NCBI GenBank assembly: GCA_030867875.1
Contig: JAOWCC010000655.1
Span: 11,678,269 to 11,742,268, forward strand
From: Actinernus sp. WN-2022
Lineage: Eukaryota; Cnidaria; Anthozoa; Actiniaria; Actinernidae
Direction: 5' to 3'
Length of the DNA: 64,000 nt
Part shown: positions 1 to 11,315 of the stretch, one piece after another
How positions within the stretch are numbered: the first letter of the stretch is position 1
How the letters are laid out: each line of letters opens with the position of its first letter
Program-made: the position numbers and the translations under genes
Notes under the pieces: generated by a model
What the model was told of the DNA's origin: nothing
Seen by the model: only the letters and a program-made list of their open reading frames with translations
Databases searched by the model: none

Positions 1-344
1 CAAATTTGAGATATTTCCCCACGTGCAATATTCTTCAAAATTAAATCCTAGTTAATTTGATCAAATATAAATTAAAACTTATCGAATGAAAATGTATTTT
101 TCGATGGGTTTCTATTGAATTTAAGAGTATCAACCAATGAAATTACAAGAAAGAAGAATAGGAAATTAGCACCTTTCTACATTCCTTGCCGTTGGACTGC
201 CTAGTTCTTAGCTGGACTATTACTTAAGCTACCTGCATGACCAAACAGGTTTTAATGTTAACGATTTCTTTTGTGAAAATTAAGAAAGTTGAGTCTACAT
301 AATAATCAGCCTATATAGTCTCAGGCAGTTTGGCTGTTTTGTCA

Positions 345-433
345 GGGTTTAAATGGGATCTCTGTGGTTTGTGATGTCATGGCCATGCATGCTGGCTCAG
401 CAGGAGTACAAACCACAGGGATTCCATTAACCC
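345..433. repeat. Small foldback (MITE-like)
   Basis: A GGGTTTAAATGGGATCTCTG arm at the left is matched in reverse by an arm ending in GGATTCCATTAACCC at the right, with about 35 bases between the arms. It codes for nothing and lies upstream of the BEN exon. The rest of 1-1143 shows no gene that can be supported and is probably intron. Confidence 0.5.
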
Positions 434-1143
434 AATCACAAAATAGTAATTATAATAAAAAATGGTGCATGTTAGCCTCCATGTTTTAATGGGCCTCAAA
501 CCGACCAATCATATTAGCTAACAAAATTACTTCGCCAATATATCAAAAGGTTGACTGTACCACGTACAAGGGACCAATTACTAGTGCCCTTTTCAGGCCT
601 TTTTTTCTTCGAAATTTCGATTAAAGATACTAATTAAAGGTGAGTACACAGCAGCTTCATTTTTTTTTAATGAAAATGGCACTCAATGCTCCCTAAATGT
701 GGCACAGTCAGCCCTTCTATTATATATTATAATAAACTACACATGCACATGCATGTACATCAATTTTATGTAATACATATATAGAGTTCAAACTTGGAAG
801 GTATATCCTGCATTCATGTATATTCACCTTATTCTAATTGTACAAATTGTAGTCTCATGTGGAAAGCAGTTATAAGGATCACTTGTAAATGCATGTTTTT
901 TTTAACTTCGGACAGGAAATTAAACAGCTAATTTGAGGCTGCATGACTATTTAAATTATTTATATTATTTACAGTGCCCTCAGATGATATAATTGAGGTC
1001 TAATCTGTATACATGTGCATGTTGCCAGGAAAAAATCTTCATCAGTTTTGTTGGATGAATTAATTAGTAATTTATATGCACAGACTTACATTGTAAATCA
1101 ATATATTTTGACTTGTCAATTTATATTCTAATTAAATTTGCAG

Positions 1144-1342
1144 ATGGTTGAACTGTCCCCTGGTACAAGTGTATTTCTGTATGGTCATCTAATGGAAAAG
1201 GCTATGAGAAAAAATACAGCTATTGCTACAGTTCTTTTTTTATTGAGCTGTTTTTATAAAAGCGAGGAGTTGACCGGCTCCAACTTGACAGGCAAAAATG
1301 GGAAAAACAAGTTGGATGAAGGCGTCATCAACAGCATTATTG
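1144..1342 (+). CDS. BEN-domain protein, penultimate coding exon
   Basis: This is an internal exon of 66 codons plus one base. It lies between a TTTGCAG acceptor and a GTAAGT donor and ends in phase 1. The peptide has the pattern of the C-terminal half of a BEN domain: a helix, then ELTGSNLTGKNGKNKLD, then VINSIIG. BEN domains bind DNA or act as adaptors in chromatin repression, so a nuclear role is expected. The frame continues exactly into the exon at 8068. The first codon is an ATG, but because it follows an acceptor it is probably internal, with earlier exons upstream of the window. The domain call rests on motif recognition and not on a search. Confidence 0.6.
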
Positions 1343-1446
1343 GTAAGTGTATGTGTGTATATTTATATACTTCAAATCCTTAGCATTATATATATATAAT
1401 GTATAATATATATATATATATACATGTATATACATACATACATATA

Positions 1447-3398
1447 CAGCTGCATGCAAAAATTCTGACTCCCCCATGAAAATTTTATACTTATATCGAT
1501 TGCATCATGGGTAATCCAAAAATGTGCTTTTCAGACATTTTTTTAACAAAAAATATATCAGGTAGGAAAGAAAAATGTATGAGTAAAATATTGTTAGATC
1601 ATATGGGCCCATCAGTCGAAGAAAGCAAGTGTTATTTTCAGTTTTAGTAACGTAAGTACTAATTTATTCCATGCATTTGCCACCAGGGGGGGCACTCAGA
1701 AGATTTTTGGGTAGGGGTGTGCCGCGGAGACCTCAAAACCCTGACCCTATCCCATACCTAAAACTGCCGTTTACCATATCCTATCCCAGACTTGAAGCAA
1801 AAAACATCTATACCCTATCCCAGACTTGAAGCAAAACATATATACCCTATCCCAGATCCCGAACAGTTTTAAATTAAAATTTCACTACAAAAGCCGTTGT
1901 TTTGTTTTAATATATGGTGTTTTAAGCTGTGGTGTGGTCTATAGAGCGCTAAGTATGGCGAGAACGACATTAGTATATCAAAATCCATACCCTTTCCCAG
2001 ACCTCGACAGCTCAAAAACCATACCCTATCCCGTGGCACGTACCCGTATAGGCCATATAAGGGAGTAACCCCACCCCCGGGTTTACCATTGGGTCCTGTT
2101 GACCAAATGCTACTATATATGACTTTCAAGGAACTCACTGTATAATCTTAACATTACTTTCTCCACGTCGCACTAGCTAGGTTTAAACTATTTCCCTATA
2201 AGACGAGGCTGAAGTATTCACTAAATTGATCTCAAACCTTGGAGCCTAAGTTTAAGTTTACTATCAATGTGATTTTATCTTATATGGTAAGTTCGACCAC
2301 GTTTGCAATTGCTGCCGCTGCAAATTTCCCTTTCGATTGAAATAAATAAAATGCTGCTTTATAAAAATTTAACATCAAACCTAACCATATAATACTGAAG
2401 TTAATTTTAAAGCAATTTCGGCTCGAGATATCGTGCAAATACGCCGATGCAAGCGGATTACTCACGGACTTCTACTGCTGTCACATCTTTTGATTTATTG
2501 TCCGCCTGACACATTTTCAAAATTTTGGGCATGAATACTAATCGTGACACTGCTCCTTTAAACACTTCAAAGCCATTACAATATTAAAATTAAATTAAAA
2601 TACGCAGCTAAAATATTTTTTGTCATTTTGAAGTGTGCAATTTAATTAAAGAATTAAAATTTCACTTGGAGCACATTTGTTTTCTTTTGCGTGTTTTGGG
2701 AATTAATTATTTCACATATAAAGTATTGATCAAACATATTTTATTTTATTCAGAATTGAATGTAGCCTGCACGCAGCCATCTCGCATCGGGAACCACAAT
2801 CAAAACGTGGCCCCCGAGAGAGACGTCTTGAGACGGAAAATTCCATACTGATGACGTCATGCGGCCAGGATCTGGTTGCATTATTTGATTGGATAATTAA
2901 TCAGCTCTTTTGCAGACTTCATAACGGCCAACATATTTTAGCTGCGTTTGGCTTTGAATGTTTGTTTGGCAGAATTGCAAATGTTATCGAACTACCATAA
3001 GATAATAATAATAGAACGAATGTTCACATTGATAGTAAACTTAAACTTATAGGCTCCAAAGTTTGAGATCAATTTAGTGAATACCTCAGCCTCGTTTAGG
3101 GAAATAGAATAAATAGCTATAGTGTGACGTGGAGAAAGTAAAGTTCAGAATACAGTGAGTTCCTTGAAGTCATAGCAGTGTTTCGGTCGACCGGACCCAG
3201 TGGCAAACCCATGGAATAAATTAGTACAACTAAAACTAAAAATAACACTTGTTTTCTTCAACTGATGGGCAATATTATTTTACTTATACATTTTTCATTC
3301 CTACCTCATATTTTTGGATTACCCATGATGCAATCAACATAAGTATATAATTTTCATGGGGGGAGGGGGGGGGGAATCAGACTTTTTGCACGCGGCTG
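1447..3398. mobile_element. 1.95 kb foldback transposon (long inverted repeats)
   Basis: The arms run 1447-1673 plus about 2079-2290 on the left, and about 2990-3398 reversed on the right. The ends are CAGCTGCATGCAAAAA and its imperfect reverse complement, set in TA/CATA microsatellites. The left arm is broken by a younger insertion at about 1674-2078. The right arm is continuous, which gives the order of events. No transposase is visible. The element sits inside the BEN-gene intron. Short ORFs inside it (for example 2633-2851) have no recognisable features. Confidence 0.7.
1674..2078. mobile_element. Nested insertion with CCCTATCCC repeats
   Basis: About 400 bp interrupts the left arm of the surrounding foldback at a point where the right arm has only CCATGGGTTTGCC. 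It begins with a G-run followed by GCACTCAGAAG and ends with ACCCCACCCCC. The interior contains several degenerate copies of ATACCCTATCCCAGAC. It has no coding capacity, and the exact ends are uncertain by a few bases. Confidence 0.5.
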
Positions 3399-3458
3399 TA
3401 TACATACATTGTATTTGTATATACATAAATACATAGATCTACATATACCTACATTATC

Positions 3459-3494
<36 letters not shown>

Positions 3495-4504
3495 GACTGT
3501 TAACACAAAAGGAGGACTCACGTCTAACACCCCTCTGATAAGAAAACCCGTTCAAGACTGGAAAAAAAACGAGAAAAGCCGGGAGACCAAAAACTGCGTG
3601 CATGCCAGCCAAGTATGGTGGGTAGTAGTAGCCTTTTTGTGATAACGACGCTCATGAATGATGTGCGCAGTTTTACCTATAGTTCGGGTTGCATTCCCAG
3701 GAGGCAGTGCAGAACGTTGCACTGATATCGTCGGACCAATCGTCGTTTCAGACTGAACTGAAATGCAAAGTAGGATCATTACATGAACCGGCACTTCTTA
3801 AACGATTTAGCATTATTTAAGCATCGTAAAGAGCGATAAAACTCGCGAGCGCCTATAGGCTTTTAATAAAGAGAGAAAATACTGACGTATCGACATCGTA
3901 ACGACTGAGAATTCATGAGCGCATATGGCTTTTAATAAAGAGAGAAAATTCAGAAATATCGACAACAGTTTTCTATCAATTGATGTGCGCAGTTTTACCT
4001 ATAGTACGGGTTGCATTCCCAGGAGGCAGTGCAGAACGTCGGACCAATCGCCGTTTCAGACTGAACTGAAATGCAAAGTAGGATCATTACATGAGCCGGC
4101 ACTTCTAAACGATTTAGCATTATTTAAGCATCGTAAAGAGCGATAAAACTCGCGAGCGCCTATATGCTTTTAATACATTCTCGTTCCCAGTGCCTCCTCA
4201 ACTAACTCAAAAAATCAGAGGCTCTGGTAAGACACGGAACAGGCTCTAATTTGATTGGCTAGCCAAATCGGCTGCGCGATGAAGAAAAAAATGAGCAGGT
4301 GCTGCGCACAGAGCTTTTCTTCCGGTTCATTTAGTATATATGTAATGTATGGTGGCAAAAGCCGAAAGTTAATTAAAATCTCCCTTCGATCGACTATAAC
4401 CCAATAATGTTTGATATTACGCCAAAAAAGGCAACAGAAAGGCTTTTCGATCGAAATACATGCATTTGCTGCAACGCCGTAATATCGGATAAGAATCACC
4501 CAGT

Positions 4505-6392
4505 TTCAAGTTTTCAAGTTTTTTTATTTTCACACTGTTTACATGATATATAATAGGTACAAATAATTAATTACAGATATTAAAAAAGACATATAACATA
4601 ATACAGAAATATACAAAATAGGTGTGCAGAGACCAAAGTAGCAGAAATGCTTTCGAGTTGGTCATCGCCTATGTTACTAGTAAGGACGATTGAGACACGT
4701 ATTATGTGAAAGAAGGAAAAAAAAGACAGAAGGATAAAAGGAAAGAACTGGATCCATTAAAATTGATTATGACTACTAGATAATAATCAATAAAATGAGT
4801 AACTAGTATATATAGATATTGATAAGTAAACAAGTATAATTATAATGGTATTATAGCTATACATTCATTAAATTCATTAAATACGTATGAAAATATGTAA
4901 GGTGTTTTATTTGTTTACGATTAGATTTGGTCATTCAAAAGAAACTTTTTGTATTTTTGTTTGAAAGCATGGTATGGAAGGTCTTTAAGTTCTGTTGGTA
5001 TAGATTCCCAGAGTTTGGGTGCGGAGGACCTAAACGTATGAATCCCATAATTTGTTCTCACTTTGGGTTTGTAGAAAAAAAAATTGGCAGCATATCTGGT
5101 ATTGTAGGAATTAATTTCGGATATTGGTGTAAGGATATCGGAGAATACGGCTGGAATACTATTTTTATTTTTTTGAATTTTATGTGTAAAAAGTAACATT
5201 TTATATTTATGAATATTTTCAAATTTTAGGATTTCAAGAAGGCTATAATAGGGGCTAGCGTTTTCCCTACTATGAGCAAAGAATATATTTCGTATACATT
5301 TATTTTGTTTGGTATATATTTTGGTTAATCTTGTTTTATAGGTAGAACCCCCAACTCAATAAACCATAGTTCAAATATGGATATATAAGGGTACAATATA
5401 ATTGTTTTAGCATATGGAGATCAAGATAGTATCTTAGTTTATTGATGATTCCAATATTTTTGGCAAGTTTATTATTGATATGTTGAATCTGAGTATCCCA
5501 TTTTATATGTTCATCAATGTAAATACCTAAATATTTCATATAGCTTTTACGTTCAATATTGTTAATGTTGATATTTACTTTTTTCCTAGACGAAGTTATA
5601 ACCATATAATTAGTCTTCTTAAAATTAATAGACAACTTATTAGTAACACAATAATTTAAAACTAAATTCAGTTCATCATTCATTACGGTTTCAAGTTCTT
5701 TAACATTATCGCTAGCAAAAAAGATATTAGTATCGTCAGCAAATATCCTGAAAGAAAGCTTAGCAGAAGAATTTGGTAGATCATTGATATATAATAGGAA
5801 TAATAGGGGTCCTAATGTTGATCATGAGGTATCCCACAAATGACTGTTTCCATACTTGATTCGACTTCGTAAATTTTTACATATTGATTACGATTTTTTA
5901 GATAGTTTTCAAACCATTTAAGTGGGATTCCACGAATTCCATAGGCATATAATTTGGAAAGTAAAATTTTGTGGTTAACGGTGCCGAATGCCTTGGAGAA
6001 GTCAAGAGAGAGACCACAAGTAATTTGTTTTTTGTCAATTGCAAGGTTTAAGTTTTCAGTAATATCTAAAATAGCTTGTTCGGTGGAAAATCCTTTCCTA
6101 AACCCAAATTGATATTTATATAAAATATCATGTTTCTCTAAAAAAGATTGAAGCTGGTTGTATATTAATCGTTCAAAGACTTTGCTAAATGCTGACAATG
6201 TTGAGATTGGTCTATAATTGCCAGTGTCAGTAACTTCACCACTCTTGTATATGGGGGTAACTCTGGATATTTTAAAGACATCTGGCACTATACCAGTTGC
6301 AATAGATTGATTGTAGATAAGTGTAAAAGGTTTTGAGAATGGTTCACAGGCAATTTTAATTAGTCTATTTGGGATATCAAGTGAGGCTTTAT
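4505..6392 (-). mobile_element. CR1/L2-like LINE, 5' truncated
   Basis: On the minus strand 6288-5812 encodes reverse-transcriptase fingers and palm (SRVTPIYKSG, NYRPIS, LDFSKAFGTVNHKILLSKL). A frame break near 5815 separates this from the catalytic FADD box at about 5731-5743. Then come the thumb at 5683-5336 (KYLGIYIDEHIKWD) and the C-terminal segment at 5199-4921 ending FLLNDQI. The 3' UTR follows to a tail of TTGAAACTTG-type repeats at about 4505. The UTR matches the LINE tail at 49950-50115, so both belong to one family. The element is dead because of frameshifts and loss of the 5' half. Confidence 0.75.
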
Positions 6393-6394
6393 TT

Positions 6395-6550
6395 TAAACA
6401 GCGACCTAAGGAAAAGTTTGGGTTGTTATCTAAGCCATCCATTCATTTTCTGGGAAGAATCCTACCCTACAAAAATATGCTGTCCGTGCAAACGCTCTCT
6501 TGAAACTGCCGAAAAATTCCGTGAGATGGTTCAGCAATCACTCAAACGGT
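6395..6550 (+). pseudogene. Unrecognised ORF end, cysteine-rich (transposon fragment)
   Basis: An open plus-strand frame of about 51 residues ends with TAA near 6550. It contains a CxCCPCKRS cysteine cluster followed by a charged helix. It starts right at the 5' junction of the inserted LINE, so the LINE probably cut the gene. It overlaps the end of the minus-strand helicase fragment by about 13 bases, which suggests the parent transposon had convergent genes. No family can be named. Confidence 0.3.
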
Positions 6551-6732
6551 AAACTTTGGTAAATTAACGATTTACCATAACCGGTCGGAAGGACACATAA
6601 ACAGTCCTTCTTATCGATACTAATTACCCGAATAGCTTCCAATTGTTTAGTTTTTAAAGAAAACTGTATTTTAAGCTTTGCAAGGGCGAACTGGATAGCT
6701 CCCATGAAGTCCGCCATTGCTTTAGTTAGCAA
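6538..6732 (-). pseudogene. RecQ-like helicase, N-terminal fragment
   Basis: This 64-residue fragment contains QLEAIRVISIDKKDCLCVLPTGYGKSLIYQ. That reads as the Q-motif region plus a Walker A box (LPTGYGKS) of a RecQ-type superfamily II DNA helicase. Only motif 0/I is present; motifs II-VI are absent because the frame ends after LPFE. It lies inside the 60-bp inverted-repeat element, so it is more likely transposon cargo than a host helicase gene. Confidence 0.55.
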
Positions 6733-7159
6733 ATCAACGAGAATGTCAGCAAATCGGAAATGAGTTCTAAGAGCATGCGCAGTTTCAATGTCCTAGAATC
6801 TAGGACATCCGGTTTCGTGTCTTACCAGAGCCTCTGATTTTTTCAGTTAGTTGAGGAGGCACTGGGAACGAGAATGCTTTTAATAAAGAGAGAAAATACT
6901 GACGTATCGACATCGTAATGACTGAGAATTCATGAGCGCATATGGCTTTTAATAAAGAGAGAACATTCAGAAATATCGACAACAGTTTTCTATCATGAGG
7001 ACTGTTAACACAAAAGGAGGACTCACGTCTAACACCCCTCTGATAAGAAAACCCGTTAAAGACTGAAAAAAAAAAGAGAAAAGCCGGGAGACCAAAAACT
7101 GCGTGCATGCCAGCCAAGTATGGTGGGTAGTAGTAGCCTTTTTGTGATAACGACGCTCA

Positions 7160-8067
7160 TATATATATTATAGGAAAATCACATGCCTGACGAGGTAATT
7201 TGTGATTTCCCTTGAATCGCATAGTCCAATGAATTACTTGAAGATTTAATACTTTTGTTATTATTTTGCTAAGTTATAAATAGCATGCGTAGTCTAAAGT
7301 GGTGATTCCACTCTGAATCACCACTCCGTCTCAGCCAATCAGCGTCTGATTTCGAAAATGCACCGTGCAATTCAGCTTTGGCTATGCGATTCATACAGCG
7401 AATTGCAAAAATTATGACGTCTCCAGACATATCAAGATATCGGGTGCATTGTGGGAACGATTTCCCGTTACTGACCCACACAGAGACCGACACGACAATG
7501 GCTACATACTGTTAATGTACATGTAAGGGCCGGGTTTTGGATGCTGTAACTTTTTTTCTGGCACTAAACATCTTTTAAATGCCATATATATTTGAGCATC
7601 ATCCGGCAATAATCTCCGCATGAGTTATGAGCGCGTAGATGAAATAATGATTGTTGCGGTTTGTGACTAGCACGCTGCATGGCCAAAGCTGAGAGTACTA
7701 GACAAAACTACATGTAAATAAAGCTGTGGTTTCCCGCTTTACCATCCGAGAAGGTTCAAATGTTATTTGTGAAAATAAAGTTTGTTTCTTAAGCTTTTAT
7801 TAGCTATGAAAACGTTGACACTACAAACGAAATAAATTAGCATATTATCGAAAAAATGAGCTTGATGTGATAATTACAAAACCTGTTATAACAATCTAAT
7901 ATCAAACCTCCAATCAATCATGATTTGCAAAATTCACATTAAATGACTTCATTTTTGCATTGCAAAGTTCAATCCAGAAAAGGTGGATTTTCGTTGATTT
8001 TAATATAATGTGCATGCATGGCAACATTATATAATTATCACTGATTTAATTTGTTATTATCTTTCAG
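7160..8067. other. Intron sequence, no gene seen
   Basis: This is the 3' part of the BEN-gene intron. A short GTGGTGATT/AATCACCAC hairpin lies near 7297-7322. No coding frame can be supported. Confidence 0.5.
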
Positions 8068-8180
8068 CATATACCATGAATTCGTACCCAGTTACCAAGG
8101 AGAGTGCCCTAAAGACCTGCATAAGGAACAAAATCACTGCCATTGAAGCCACCCGCAAGCAGAAGGGCAAGAATGAGTGA
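8068..8180 (+). CDS. BEN-domain protein, terminal coding exon
   Basis: The acceptor is TTATCTTTCAG. The exon begins in phase 1, so the G left by the exon ending at 1342 completes a GCA codon. The peptide continues AYTMNSYPVTKESALKTCIR and ends KGKNE before TGA at 8178-8180. It has the C-terminal helix of a BEN domain and a short basic tail. The exact phase match with the exon at 1144-1342 across a 6.7 kb intron is the main support for both exons. The region from 8181 to 9034 is probably 3' UTR and flank; no clear AATAAA signal was identified. Confidence 0.6.
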
Positions 8181-9038
8181 ACTTATACATGCACTCAGTA
8201 GTTGTTGCATTTCAATTTTAAGACAAACATGCAGTTACTTTTCATGACTACGCTCTGCAAATTCAATTCCTTTTTTCTGCTGTTGCTGCACATTTAAGCT
8301 GTTAATTAATTTACATCTAAATTCCTCCGTGATTTTCACAAACCTCAGATGTCATACATCCAGGACATGAGTGGCATATTTTCCATATCTTAATTACTCC
8401 AGCAAGTGAAATATTGATAAAGGTATTCATTTATATAGGGCAAATTATATAGGAACATATTCAAATGCACTTCACAAGGTTATTTTTCTGATACAGACTG
8501 CTATTGTGGCACAATGTGCTGCCGTGCAGTTTACAATCATGAGTGATTGTTAATTAGTACCTCAGAACTCCAGGCTGTTGTGTCAGGAGACAATCCCCAA
8601 TCTCCATGGTAAAACACTAATATATTATTTTACTGTGTAATATCTCATCACCATGCATAGCTGTGACAATGGCAAAATATAAATTTAATGGACTGCATAA
8701 AGAAGATATATTATTAATCAATATTTATATTATTTTACTCAAAATGCAGTGTACGTAATGCACATGCTCATGCAGTTTTCTTACTAAAACTCACATATTA
8801 AATGGTATAACATATAATATATATTACTTCATTTAATTGTTTAAGCTGGATTATATCCATATATACATGTAGACCTTAATGCTGCAGATCACAAACATGA
8901 TATTTCAAACTGTAATTAAATGCAAATAATTTATGGATTAATTCATTGTAAATATATATTAATTGTGCATGATTGGAGTGACATTAAATATACCATATTA
9001 ATTGAAGTTGTGTCCTGTAAATTAATAATATACTTTAA

Positions 9039-9766
9039 AGGGATACCCGAGTGAAAAACACATTGGGGCTCAAAAGAATCTTCAACATGTTCTTTGTTCA
9101 GAAAATGTATTAAAATTTGATCAAACGTTTTTAGTATTAAGAACGAGCACCTCAAAGTTGGCCCCGCGAAGACATGGGCGCCGCCATGTTTGTTTGCATT
9201 TACGGAAGTGACGTCACTTCGTCCCACCAGCGTATCGCGGCTACTTGTCTTTGTATGATTTTCACACGCTCGGAATTAAAGTGGATATATTTTCATCGAG
9301 ATTGCAGAGGAATTATTACAGAAACCGGAATTATGATGAAGACGACATTATGAGAAAAGTTCAGAAGACTGGGAGGAGGAAGAAAAGCATTGGGAAGGCG
9401 AGAAATTATCAGACGAACAACAAGGTCTCGTAACTGCCATTTAATAACAGCAAAACAACATGGCTTAAAAGACTCGAGTGACTTCTGAATAAGTATAAGA
9501 ACTACAATGTATGTGAGGTACAGTTAAGGCGTTTATCATCCTAAAAACACCTAATAAGTGAGAGAGTGTGAACGCTGGTGGGACGAAGTGACGTCACTTC
9601 CGTAAATGCAAACAAAGATGGCGGCGCCCATGTCTTCGTGGGGCCAACTTTGAGGTGCTCGTTCTTAATACTAAAAACCTTTGATCAAATTTTAATACAT
9701 TTTCTGATCAAAGAACATGTTGAAGATTCTTTTGAGCCCCAATGTGTTTTTCACTCGGGTATCCCT
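9039..9766. mobile_element. TTAA-flanked foldback element, 728 bp
   Basis: The arms of about 193 bp (9039-9231 and 9574-9766) start AGGGATACCCGAGTGAAAAA and differ at only a few bases. TTAA flanks both ends (9035-9038 and 9767-9770), as expected from a piggyBac-type TTAA target duplication. Each arm carries a GCCGCCAT box and a TGACGTCA palindrome. The central 340 bp has only a short lysine/arginine-rich ORF (9245-9433) with no recognisable domain. It is non-autonomous, and the near-identical arms suggest a young insertion. Confidence 0.7.
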
Positions 9767-10055
9767 TTAAGTATACTTTAAGTATACTTCAAGTACATGT
9801 TTAACCAAAGTATACTTCAAGTATACTTTACAAGTATACTTTAAGTATACTTATCATCCCATCAACTTTGTTTACTTTAGTCCAAAAACACCACTACTTT
9901 AAGTATACTTTCTATCAATTAAGTATACTTCAAGTATACTTTACAATAAGATTTCAAGTACAATTAAAGTATACTTTAATACTACATTAAGTATACTTCA
10001 AGTATATACTTTATGTATGTTTCGAGTATACTTCAAATATACTTCAATTTGATGA
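9767..10055. repeat. Array of the palindrome AAGTATACTT
   Basis: About eleven exact copies, plus several near copies, of the 10-base palindrome AAGTATACTT occur here, separated by irregular spacers. The array starts at the TTAA that closes the neighbouring foldback. It has no fixed period, so it is a motif cluster and not a simple satellite. Confidence 0.75.
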
Positions 10056-10064
10056 GGGATAGAT

Positions 10065-10695
10065 TCGCACTGGGGCATTGACTTGCCTGTGTCTTAAGCT
10101 GCTTATAAATTAGGAAGGGCCTCTAGTATTTTAAGTCGCATATTGTCTTATTTAGTCTTAGTGTACATATAGAGAGTAGCATCGCACTGGGGCATTGAGT
10201 TGCCTGTGTCTTAAGCTGCTTATAAATTAGGAAGGGCCTCTGGTATTTTAAGTCGCATATTGTCTTATTTAGTCTTAGTGTACATATAGAGAGCAGCATC
10301 GCACTGCGGCATTGACTTGCCTGTGTCTTAAGCTGCTTATAAATTAGAAAGGGCCTCTAGTATTTTAAGTCGCATATTGTCTTATTTAGTCTTAGTGTAC
10401 ATATAGAGAGCAGCATCGCACTGGGGCATTGACTTGCCTGTGTCTTAAGCTGCATATAAATTAGAAAGGGCCTCTAGTATTTTAAGTCGCATATTGTCTT
10501 ATTTAGTCTTAGTGTACATATAGAGAGTAGCATCGCACTGGGGCATTGACTTGCCTGTGTCTTAAGCTGCTTATAAATTAGAAAGGGCCTCTAGTATTTT
10601 AAGTCGCATATTGTCTTATTTAGTCTTAGTGTACATATAGAGAGCAGCATCGCACTGGAGCATTGGCTTGCCTGTGTCTTAAGGTGCTTATAAAT
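10065..10695 (+). repeat. 117-bp minisatellite, about 5.4 copies
   Basis: The landmark TCGCAC recurs at 10065, 10182, 10299, 10416, 10533 and 10650, an exact 117-base period. Each unit holds GCATTGACTTGCCTGTGTC and GTCTTATTTAGTCTTAGTG. Copies differ by only a few substitutions. The last is cut after the AAATC at about 10695. No reading frame is conserved through the array. Confidence 0.9.
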
Positions 10696-10784
10696 CCTCA
10701 TACATCGAAAGATAAAATACCCTACAGTATAACAAAAAAAAATATGGTTAAATGCGCAGTTTTTCCTCTGATCCATGTATGATA

Positions 10785-11315
10785 CTGTATTTCCTCGAAC
10801 AAGCTCCCTCCCTTGATTAAGCGCCCACCCCCCCCCCCCCCTACCCCCTCCCCCAAAAATATGTAGATAAACACTGGTTGGTGCATAATGCATCAGTGTC
10901 TCTTACCTCTAATGAAATAGTGTACTGAAAAACGTTGAAAAGTGCAGCAATACAGCTCAGACTGTGCAAAACGTTATTCTTCTGTTTGATTACTTTTATG
11001 TTATCAGCATGGTTGCCACCCATGAGACCAGAAAATAATTTTCACTGACCATAATTAGACTCTTCCACATTCCCTCGTCCAAAACTAAAGTCCTAATCAA
11101 AACCTGTAGCCTCCCCTCGCAGACACTTTGAGGCATGAGCGAGCGGCCGTCGTGGCATCCTAAAAATAAAATTCCCTGACTTTGACAAGAAAACCAGATT
11201 TATAATTCCCTGACCTATGACAACCCTGATCAGTACGATATTTCACAATTGCGCGTCCAATTCCCGTAAGCGCCCATCCAAGATTAAGCTCCCCCTTCGA
11301 GGAAATATTGCATTT
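10785..11315. repeat. Element of the 'GAATAAGCGCCCC' family, copy 1
   Basis: The sequence opens with TACTGTATTTCCTCGAACAAG and a C-rich GATTAAGCGCCC block. It closes with GTAAGCGCCC and GATTAAGCTCCCCC near 11300. The same vocabulary recurs at 17020-17390 (reverse) and 23223-23526. Ends are approximate. The interior ORFs are low complexity. Confidence 0.4.

Larger units (their letters stand above)
4178..6875. mobile_element. DNA transposon remnant with 60-bp terminal inverted repeats
   Basis: CTCGTTCCCAGTGCCTCCTC at the left (4178-4237 arm) is matched by the reverse complement at 6816-6875, about 60 bp almost identical. TGCTTTTAATA occurs on both flanks and may be a target duplication, but the surrounding DNA is itself repetitive. 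The inside carries a RecQ-like helicase fragment (6538-6732, minus), a convergent cysteine-bearing ORF fragment (6395-6550, plus) and a later reverse LINE. Helicase-bearing DNA transposons such as some Academ elements are one possible parent; this is inference. Confidence 0.5.
3491..7159. mobile_element. Composite repeat with 164-bp direct copies at both ends
   Basis: The block at 3491-3654 (starting TGAGGACTGTTAACAC, ending CGACGCTCA) recurs in the same orientation and length at 6996-7159. A second block around 3860-3984 recurs just before it at about 6885-6995. A shorter internal copy lies at about 3984-4170. The outer edges abut TA dinucleotide runs (3460-3490 and 7160-7170). The middle is a separate inverted-repeat transposon (4178-6875). 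This looks like a tandemly duplicated non-autonomous element into which others inserted. Confidence 0.5.
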
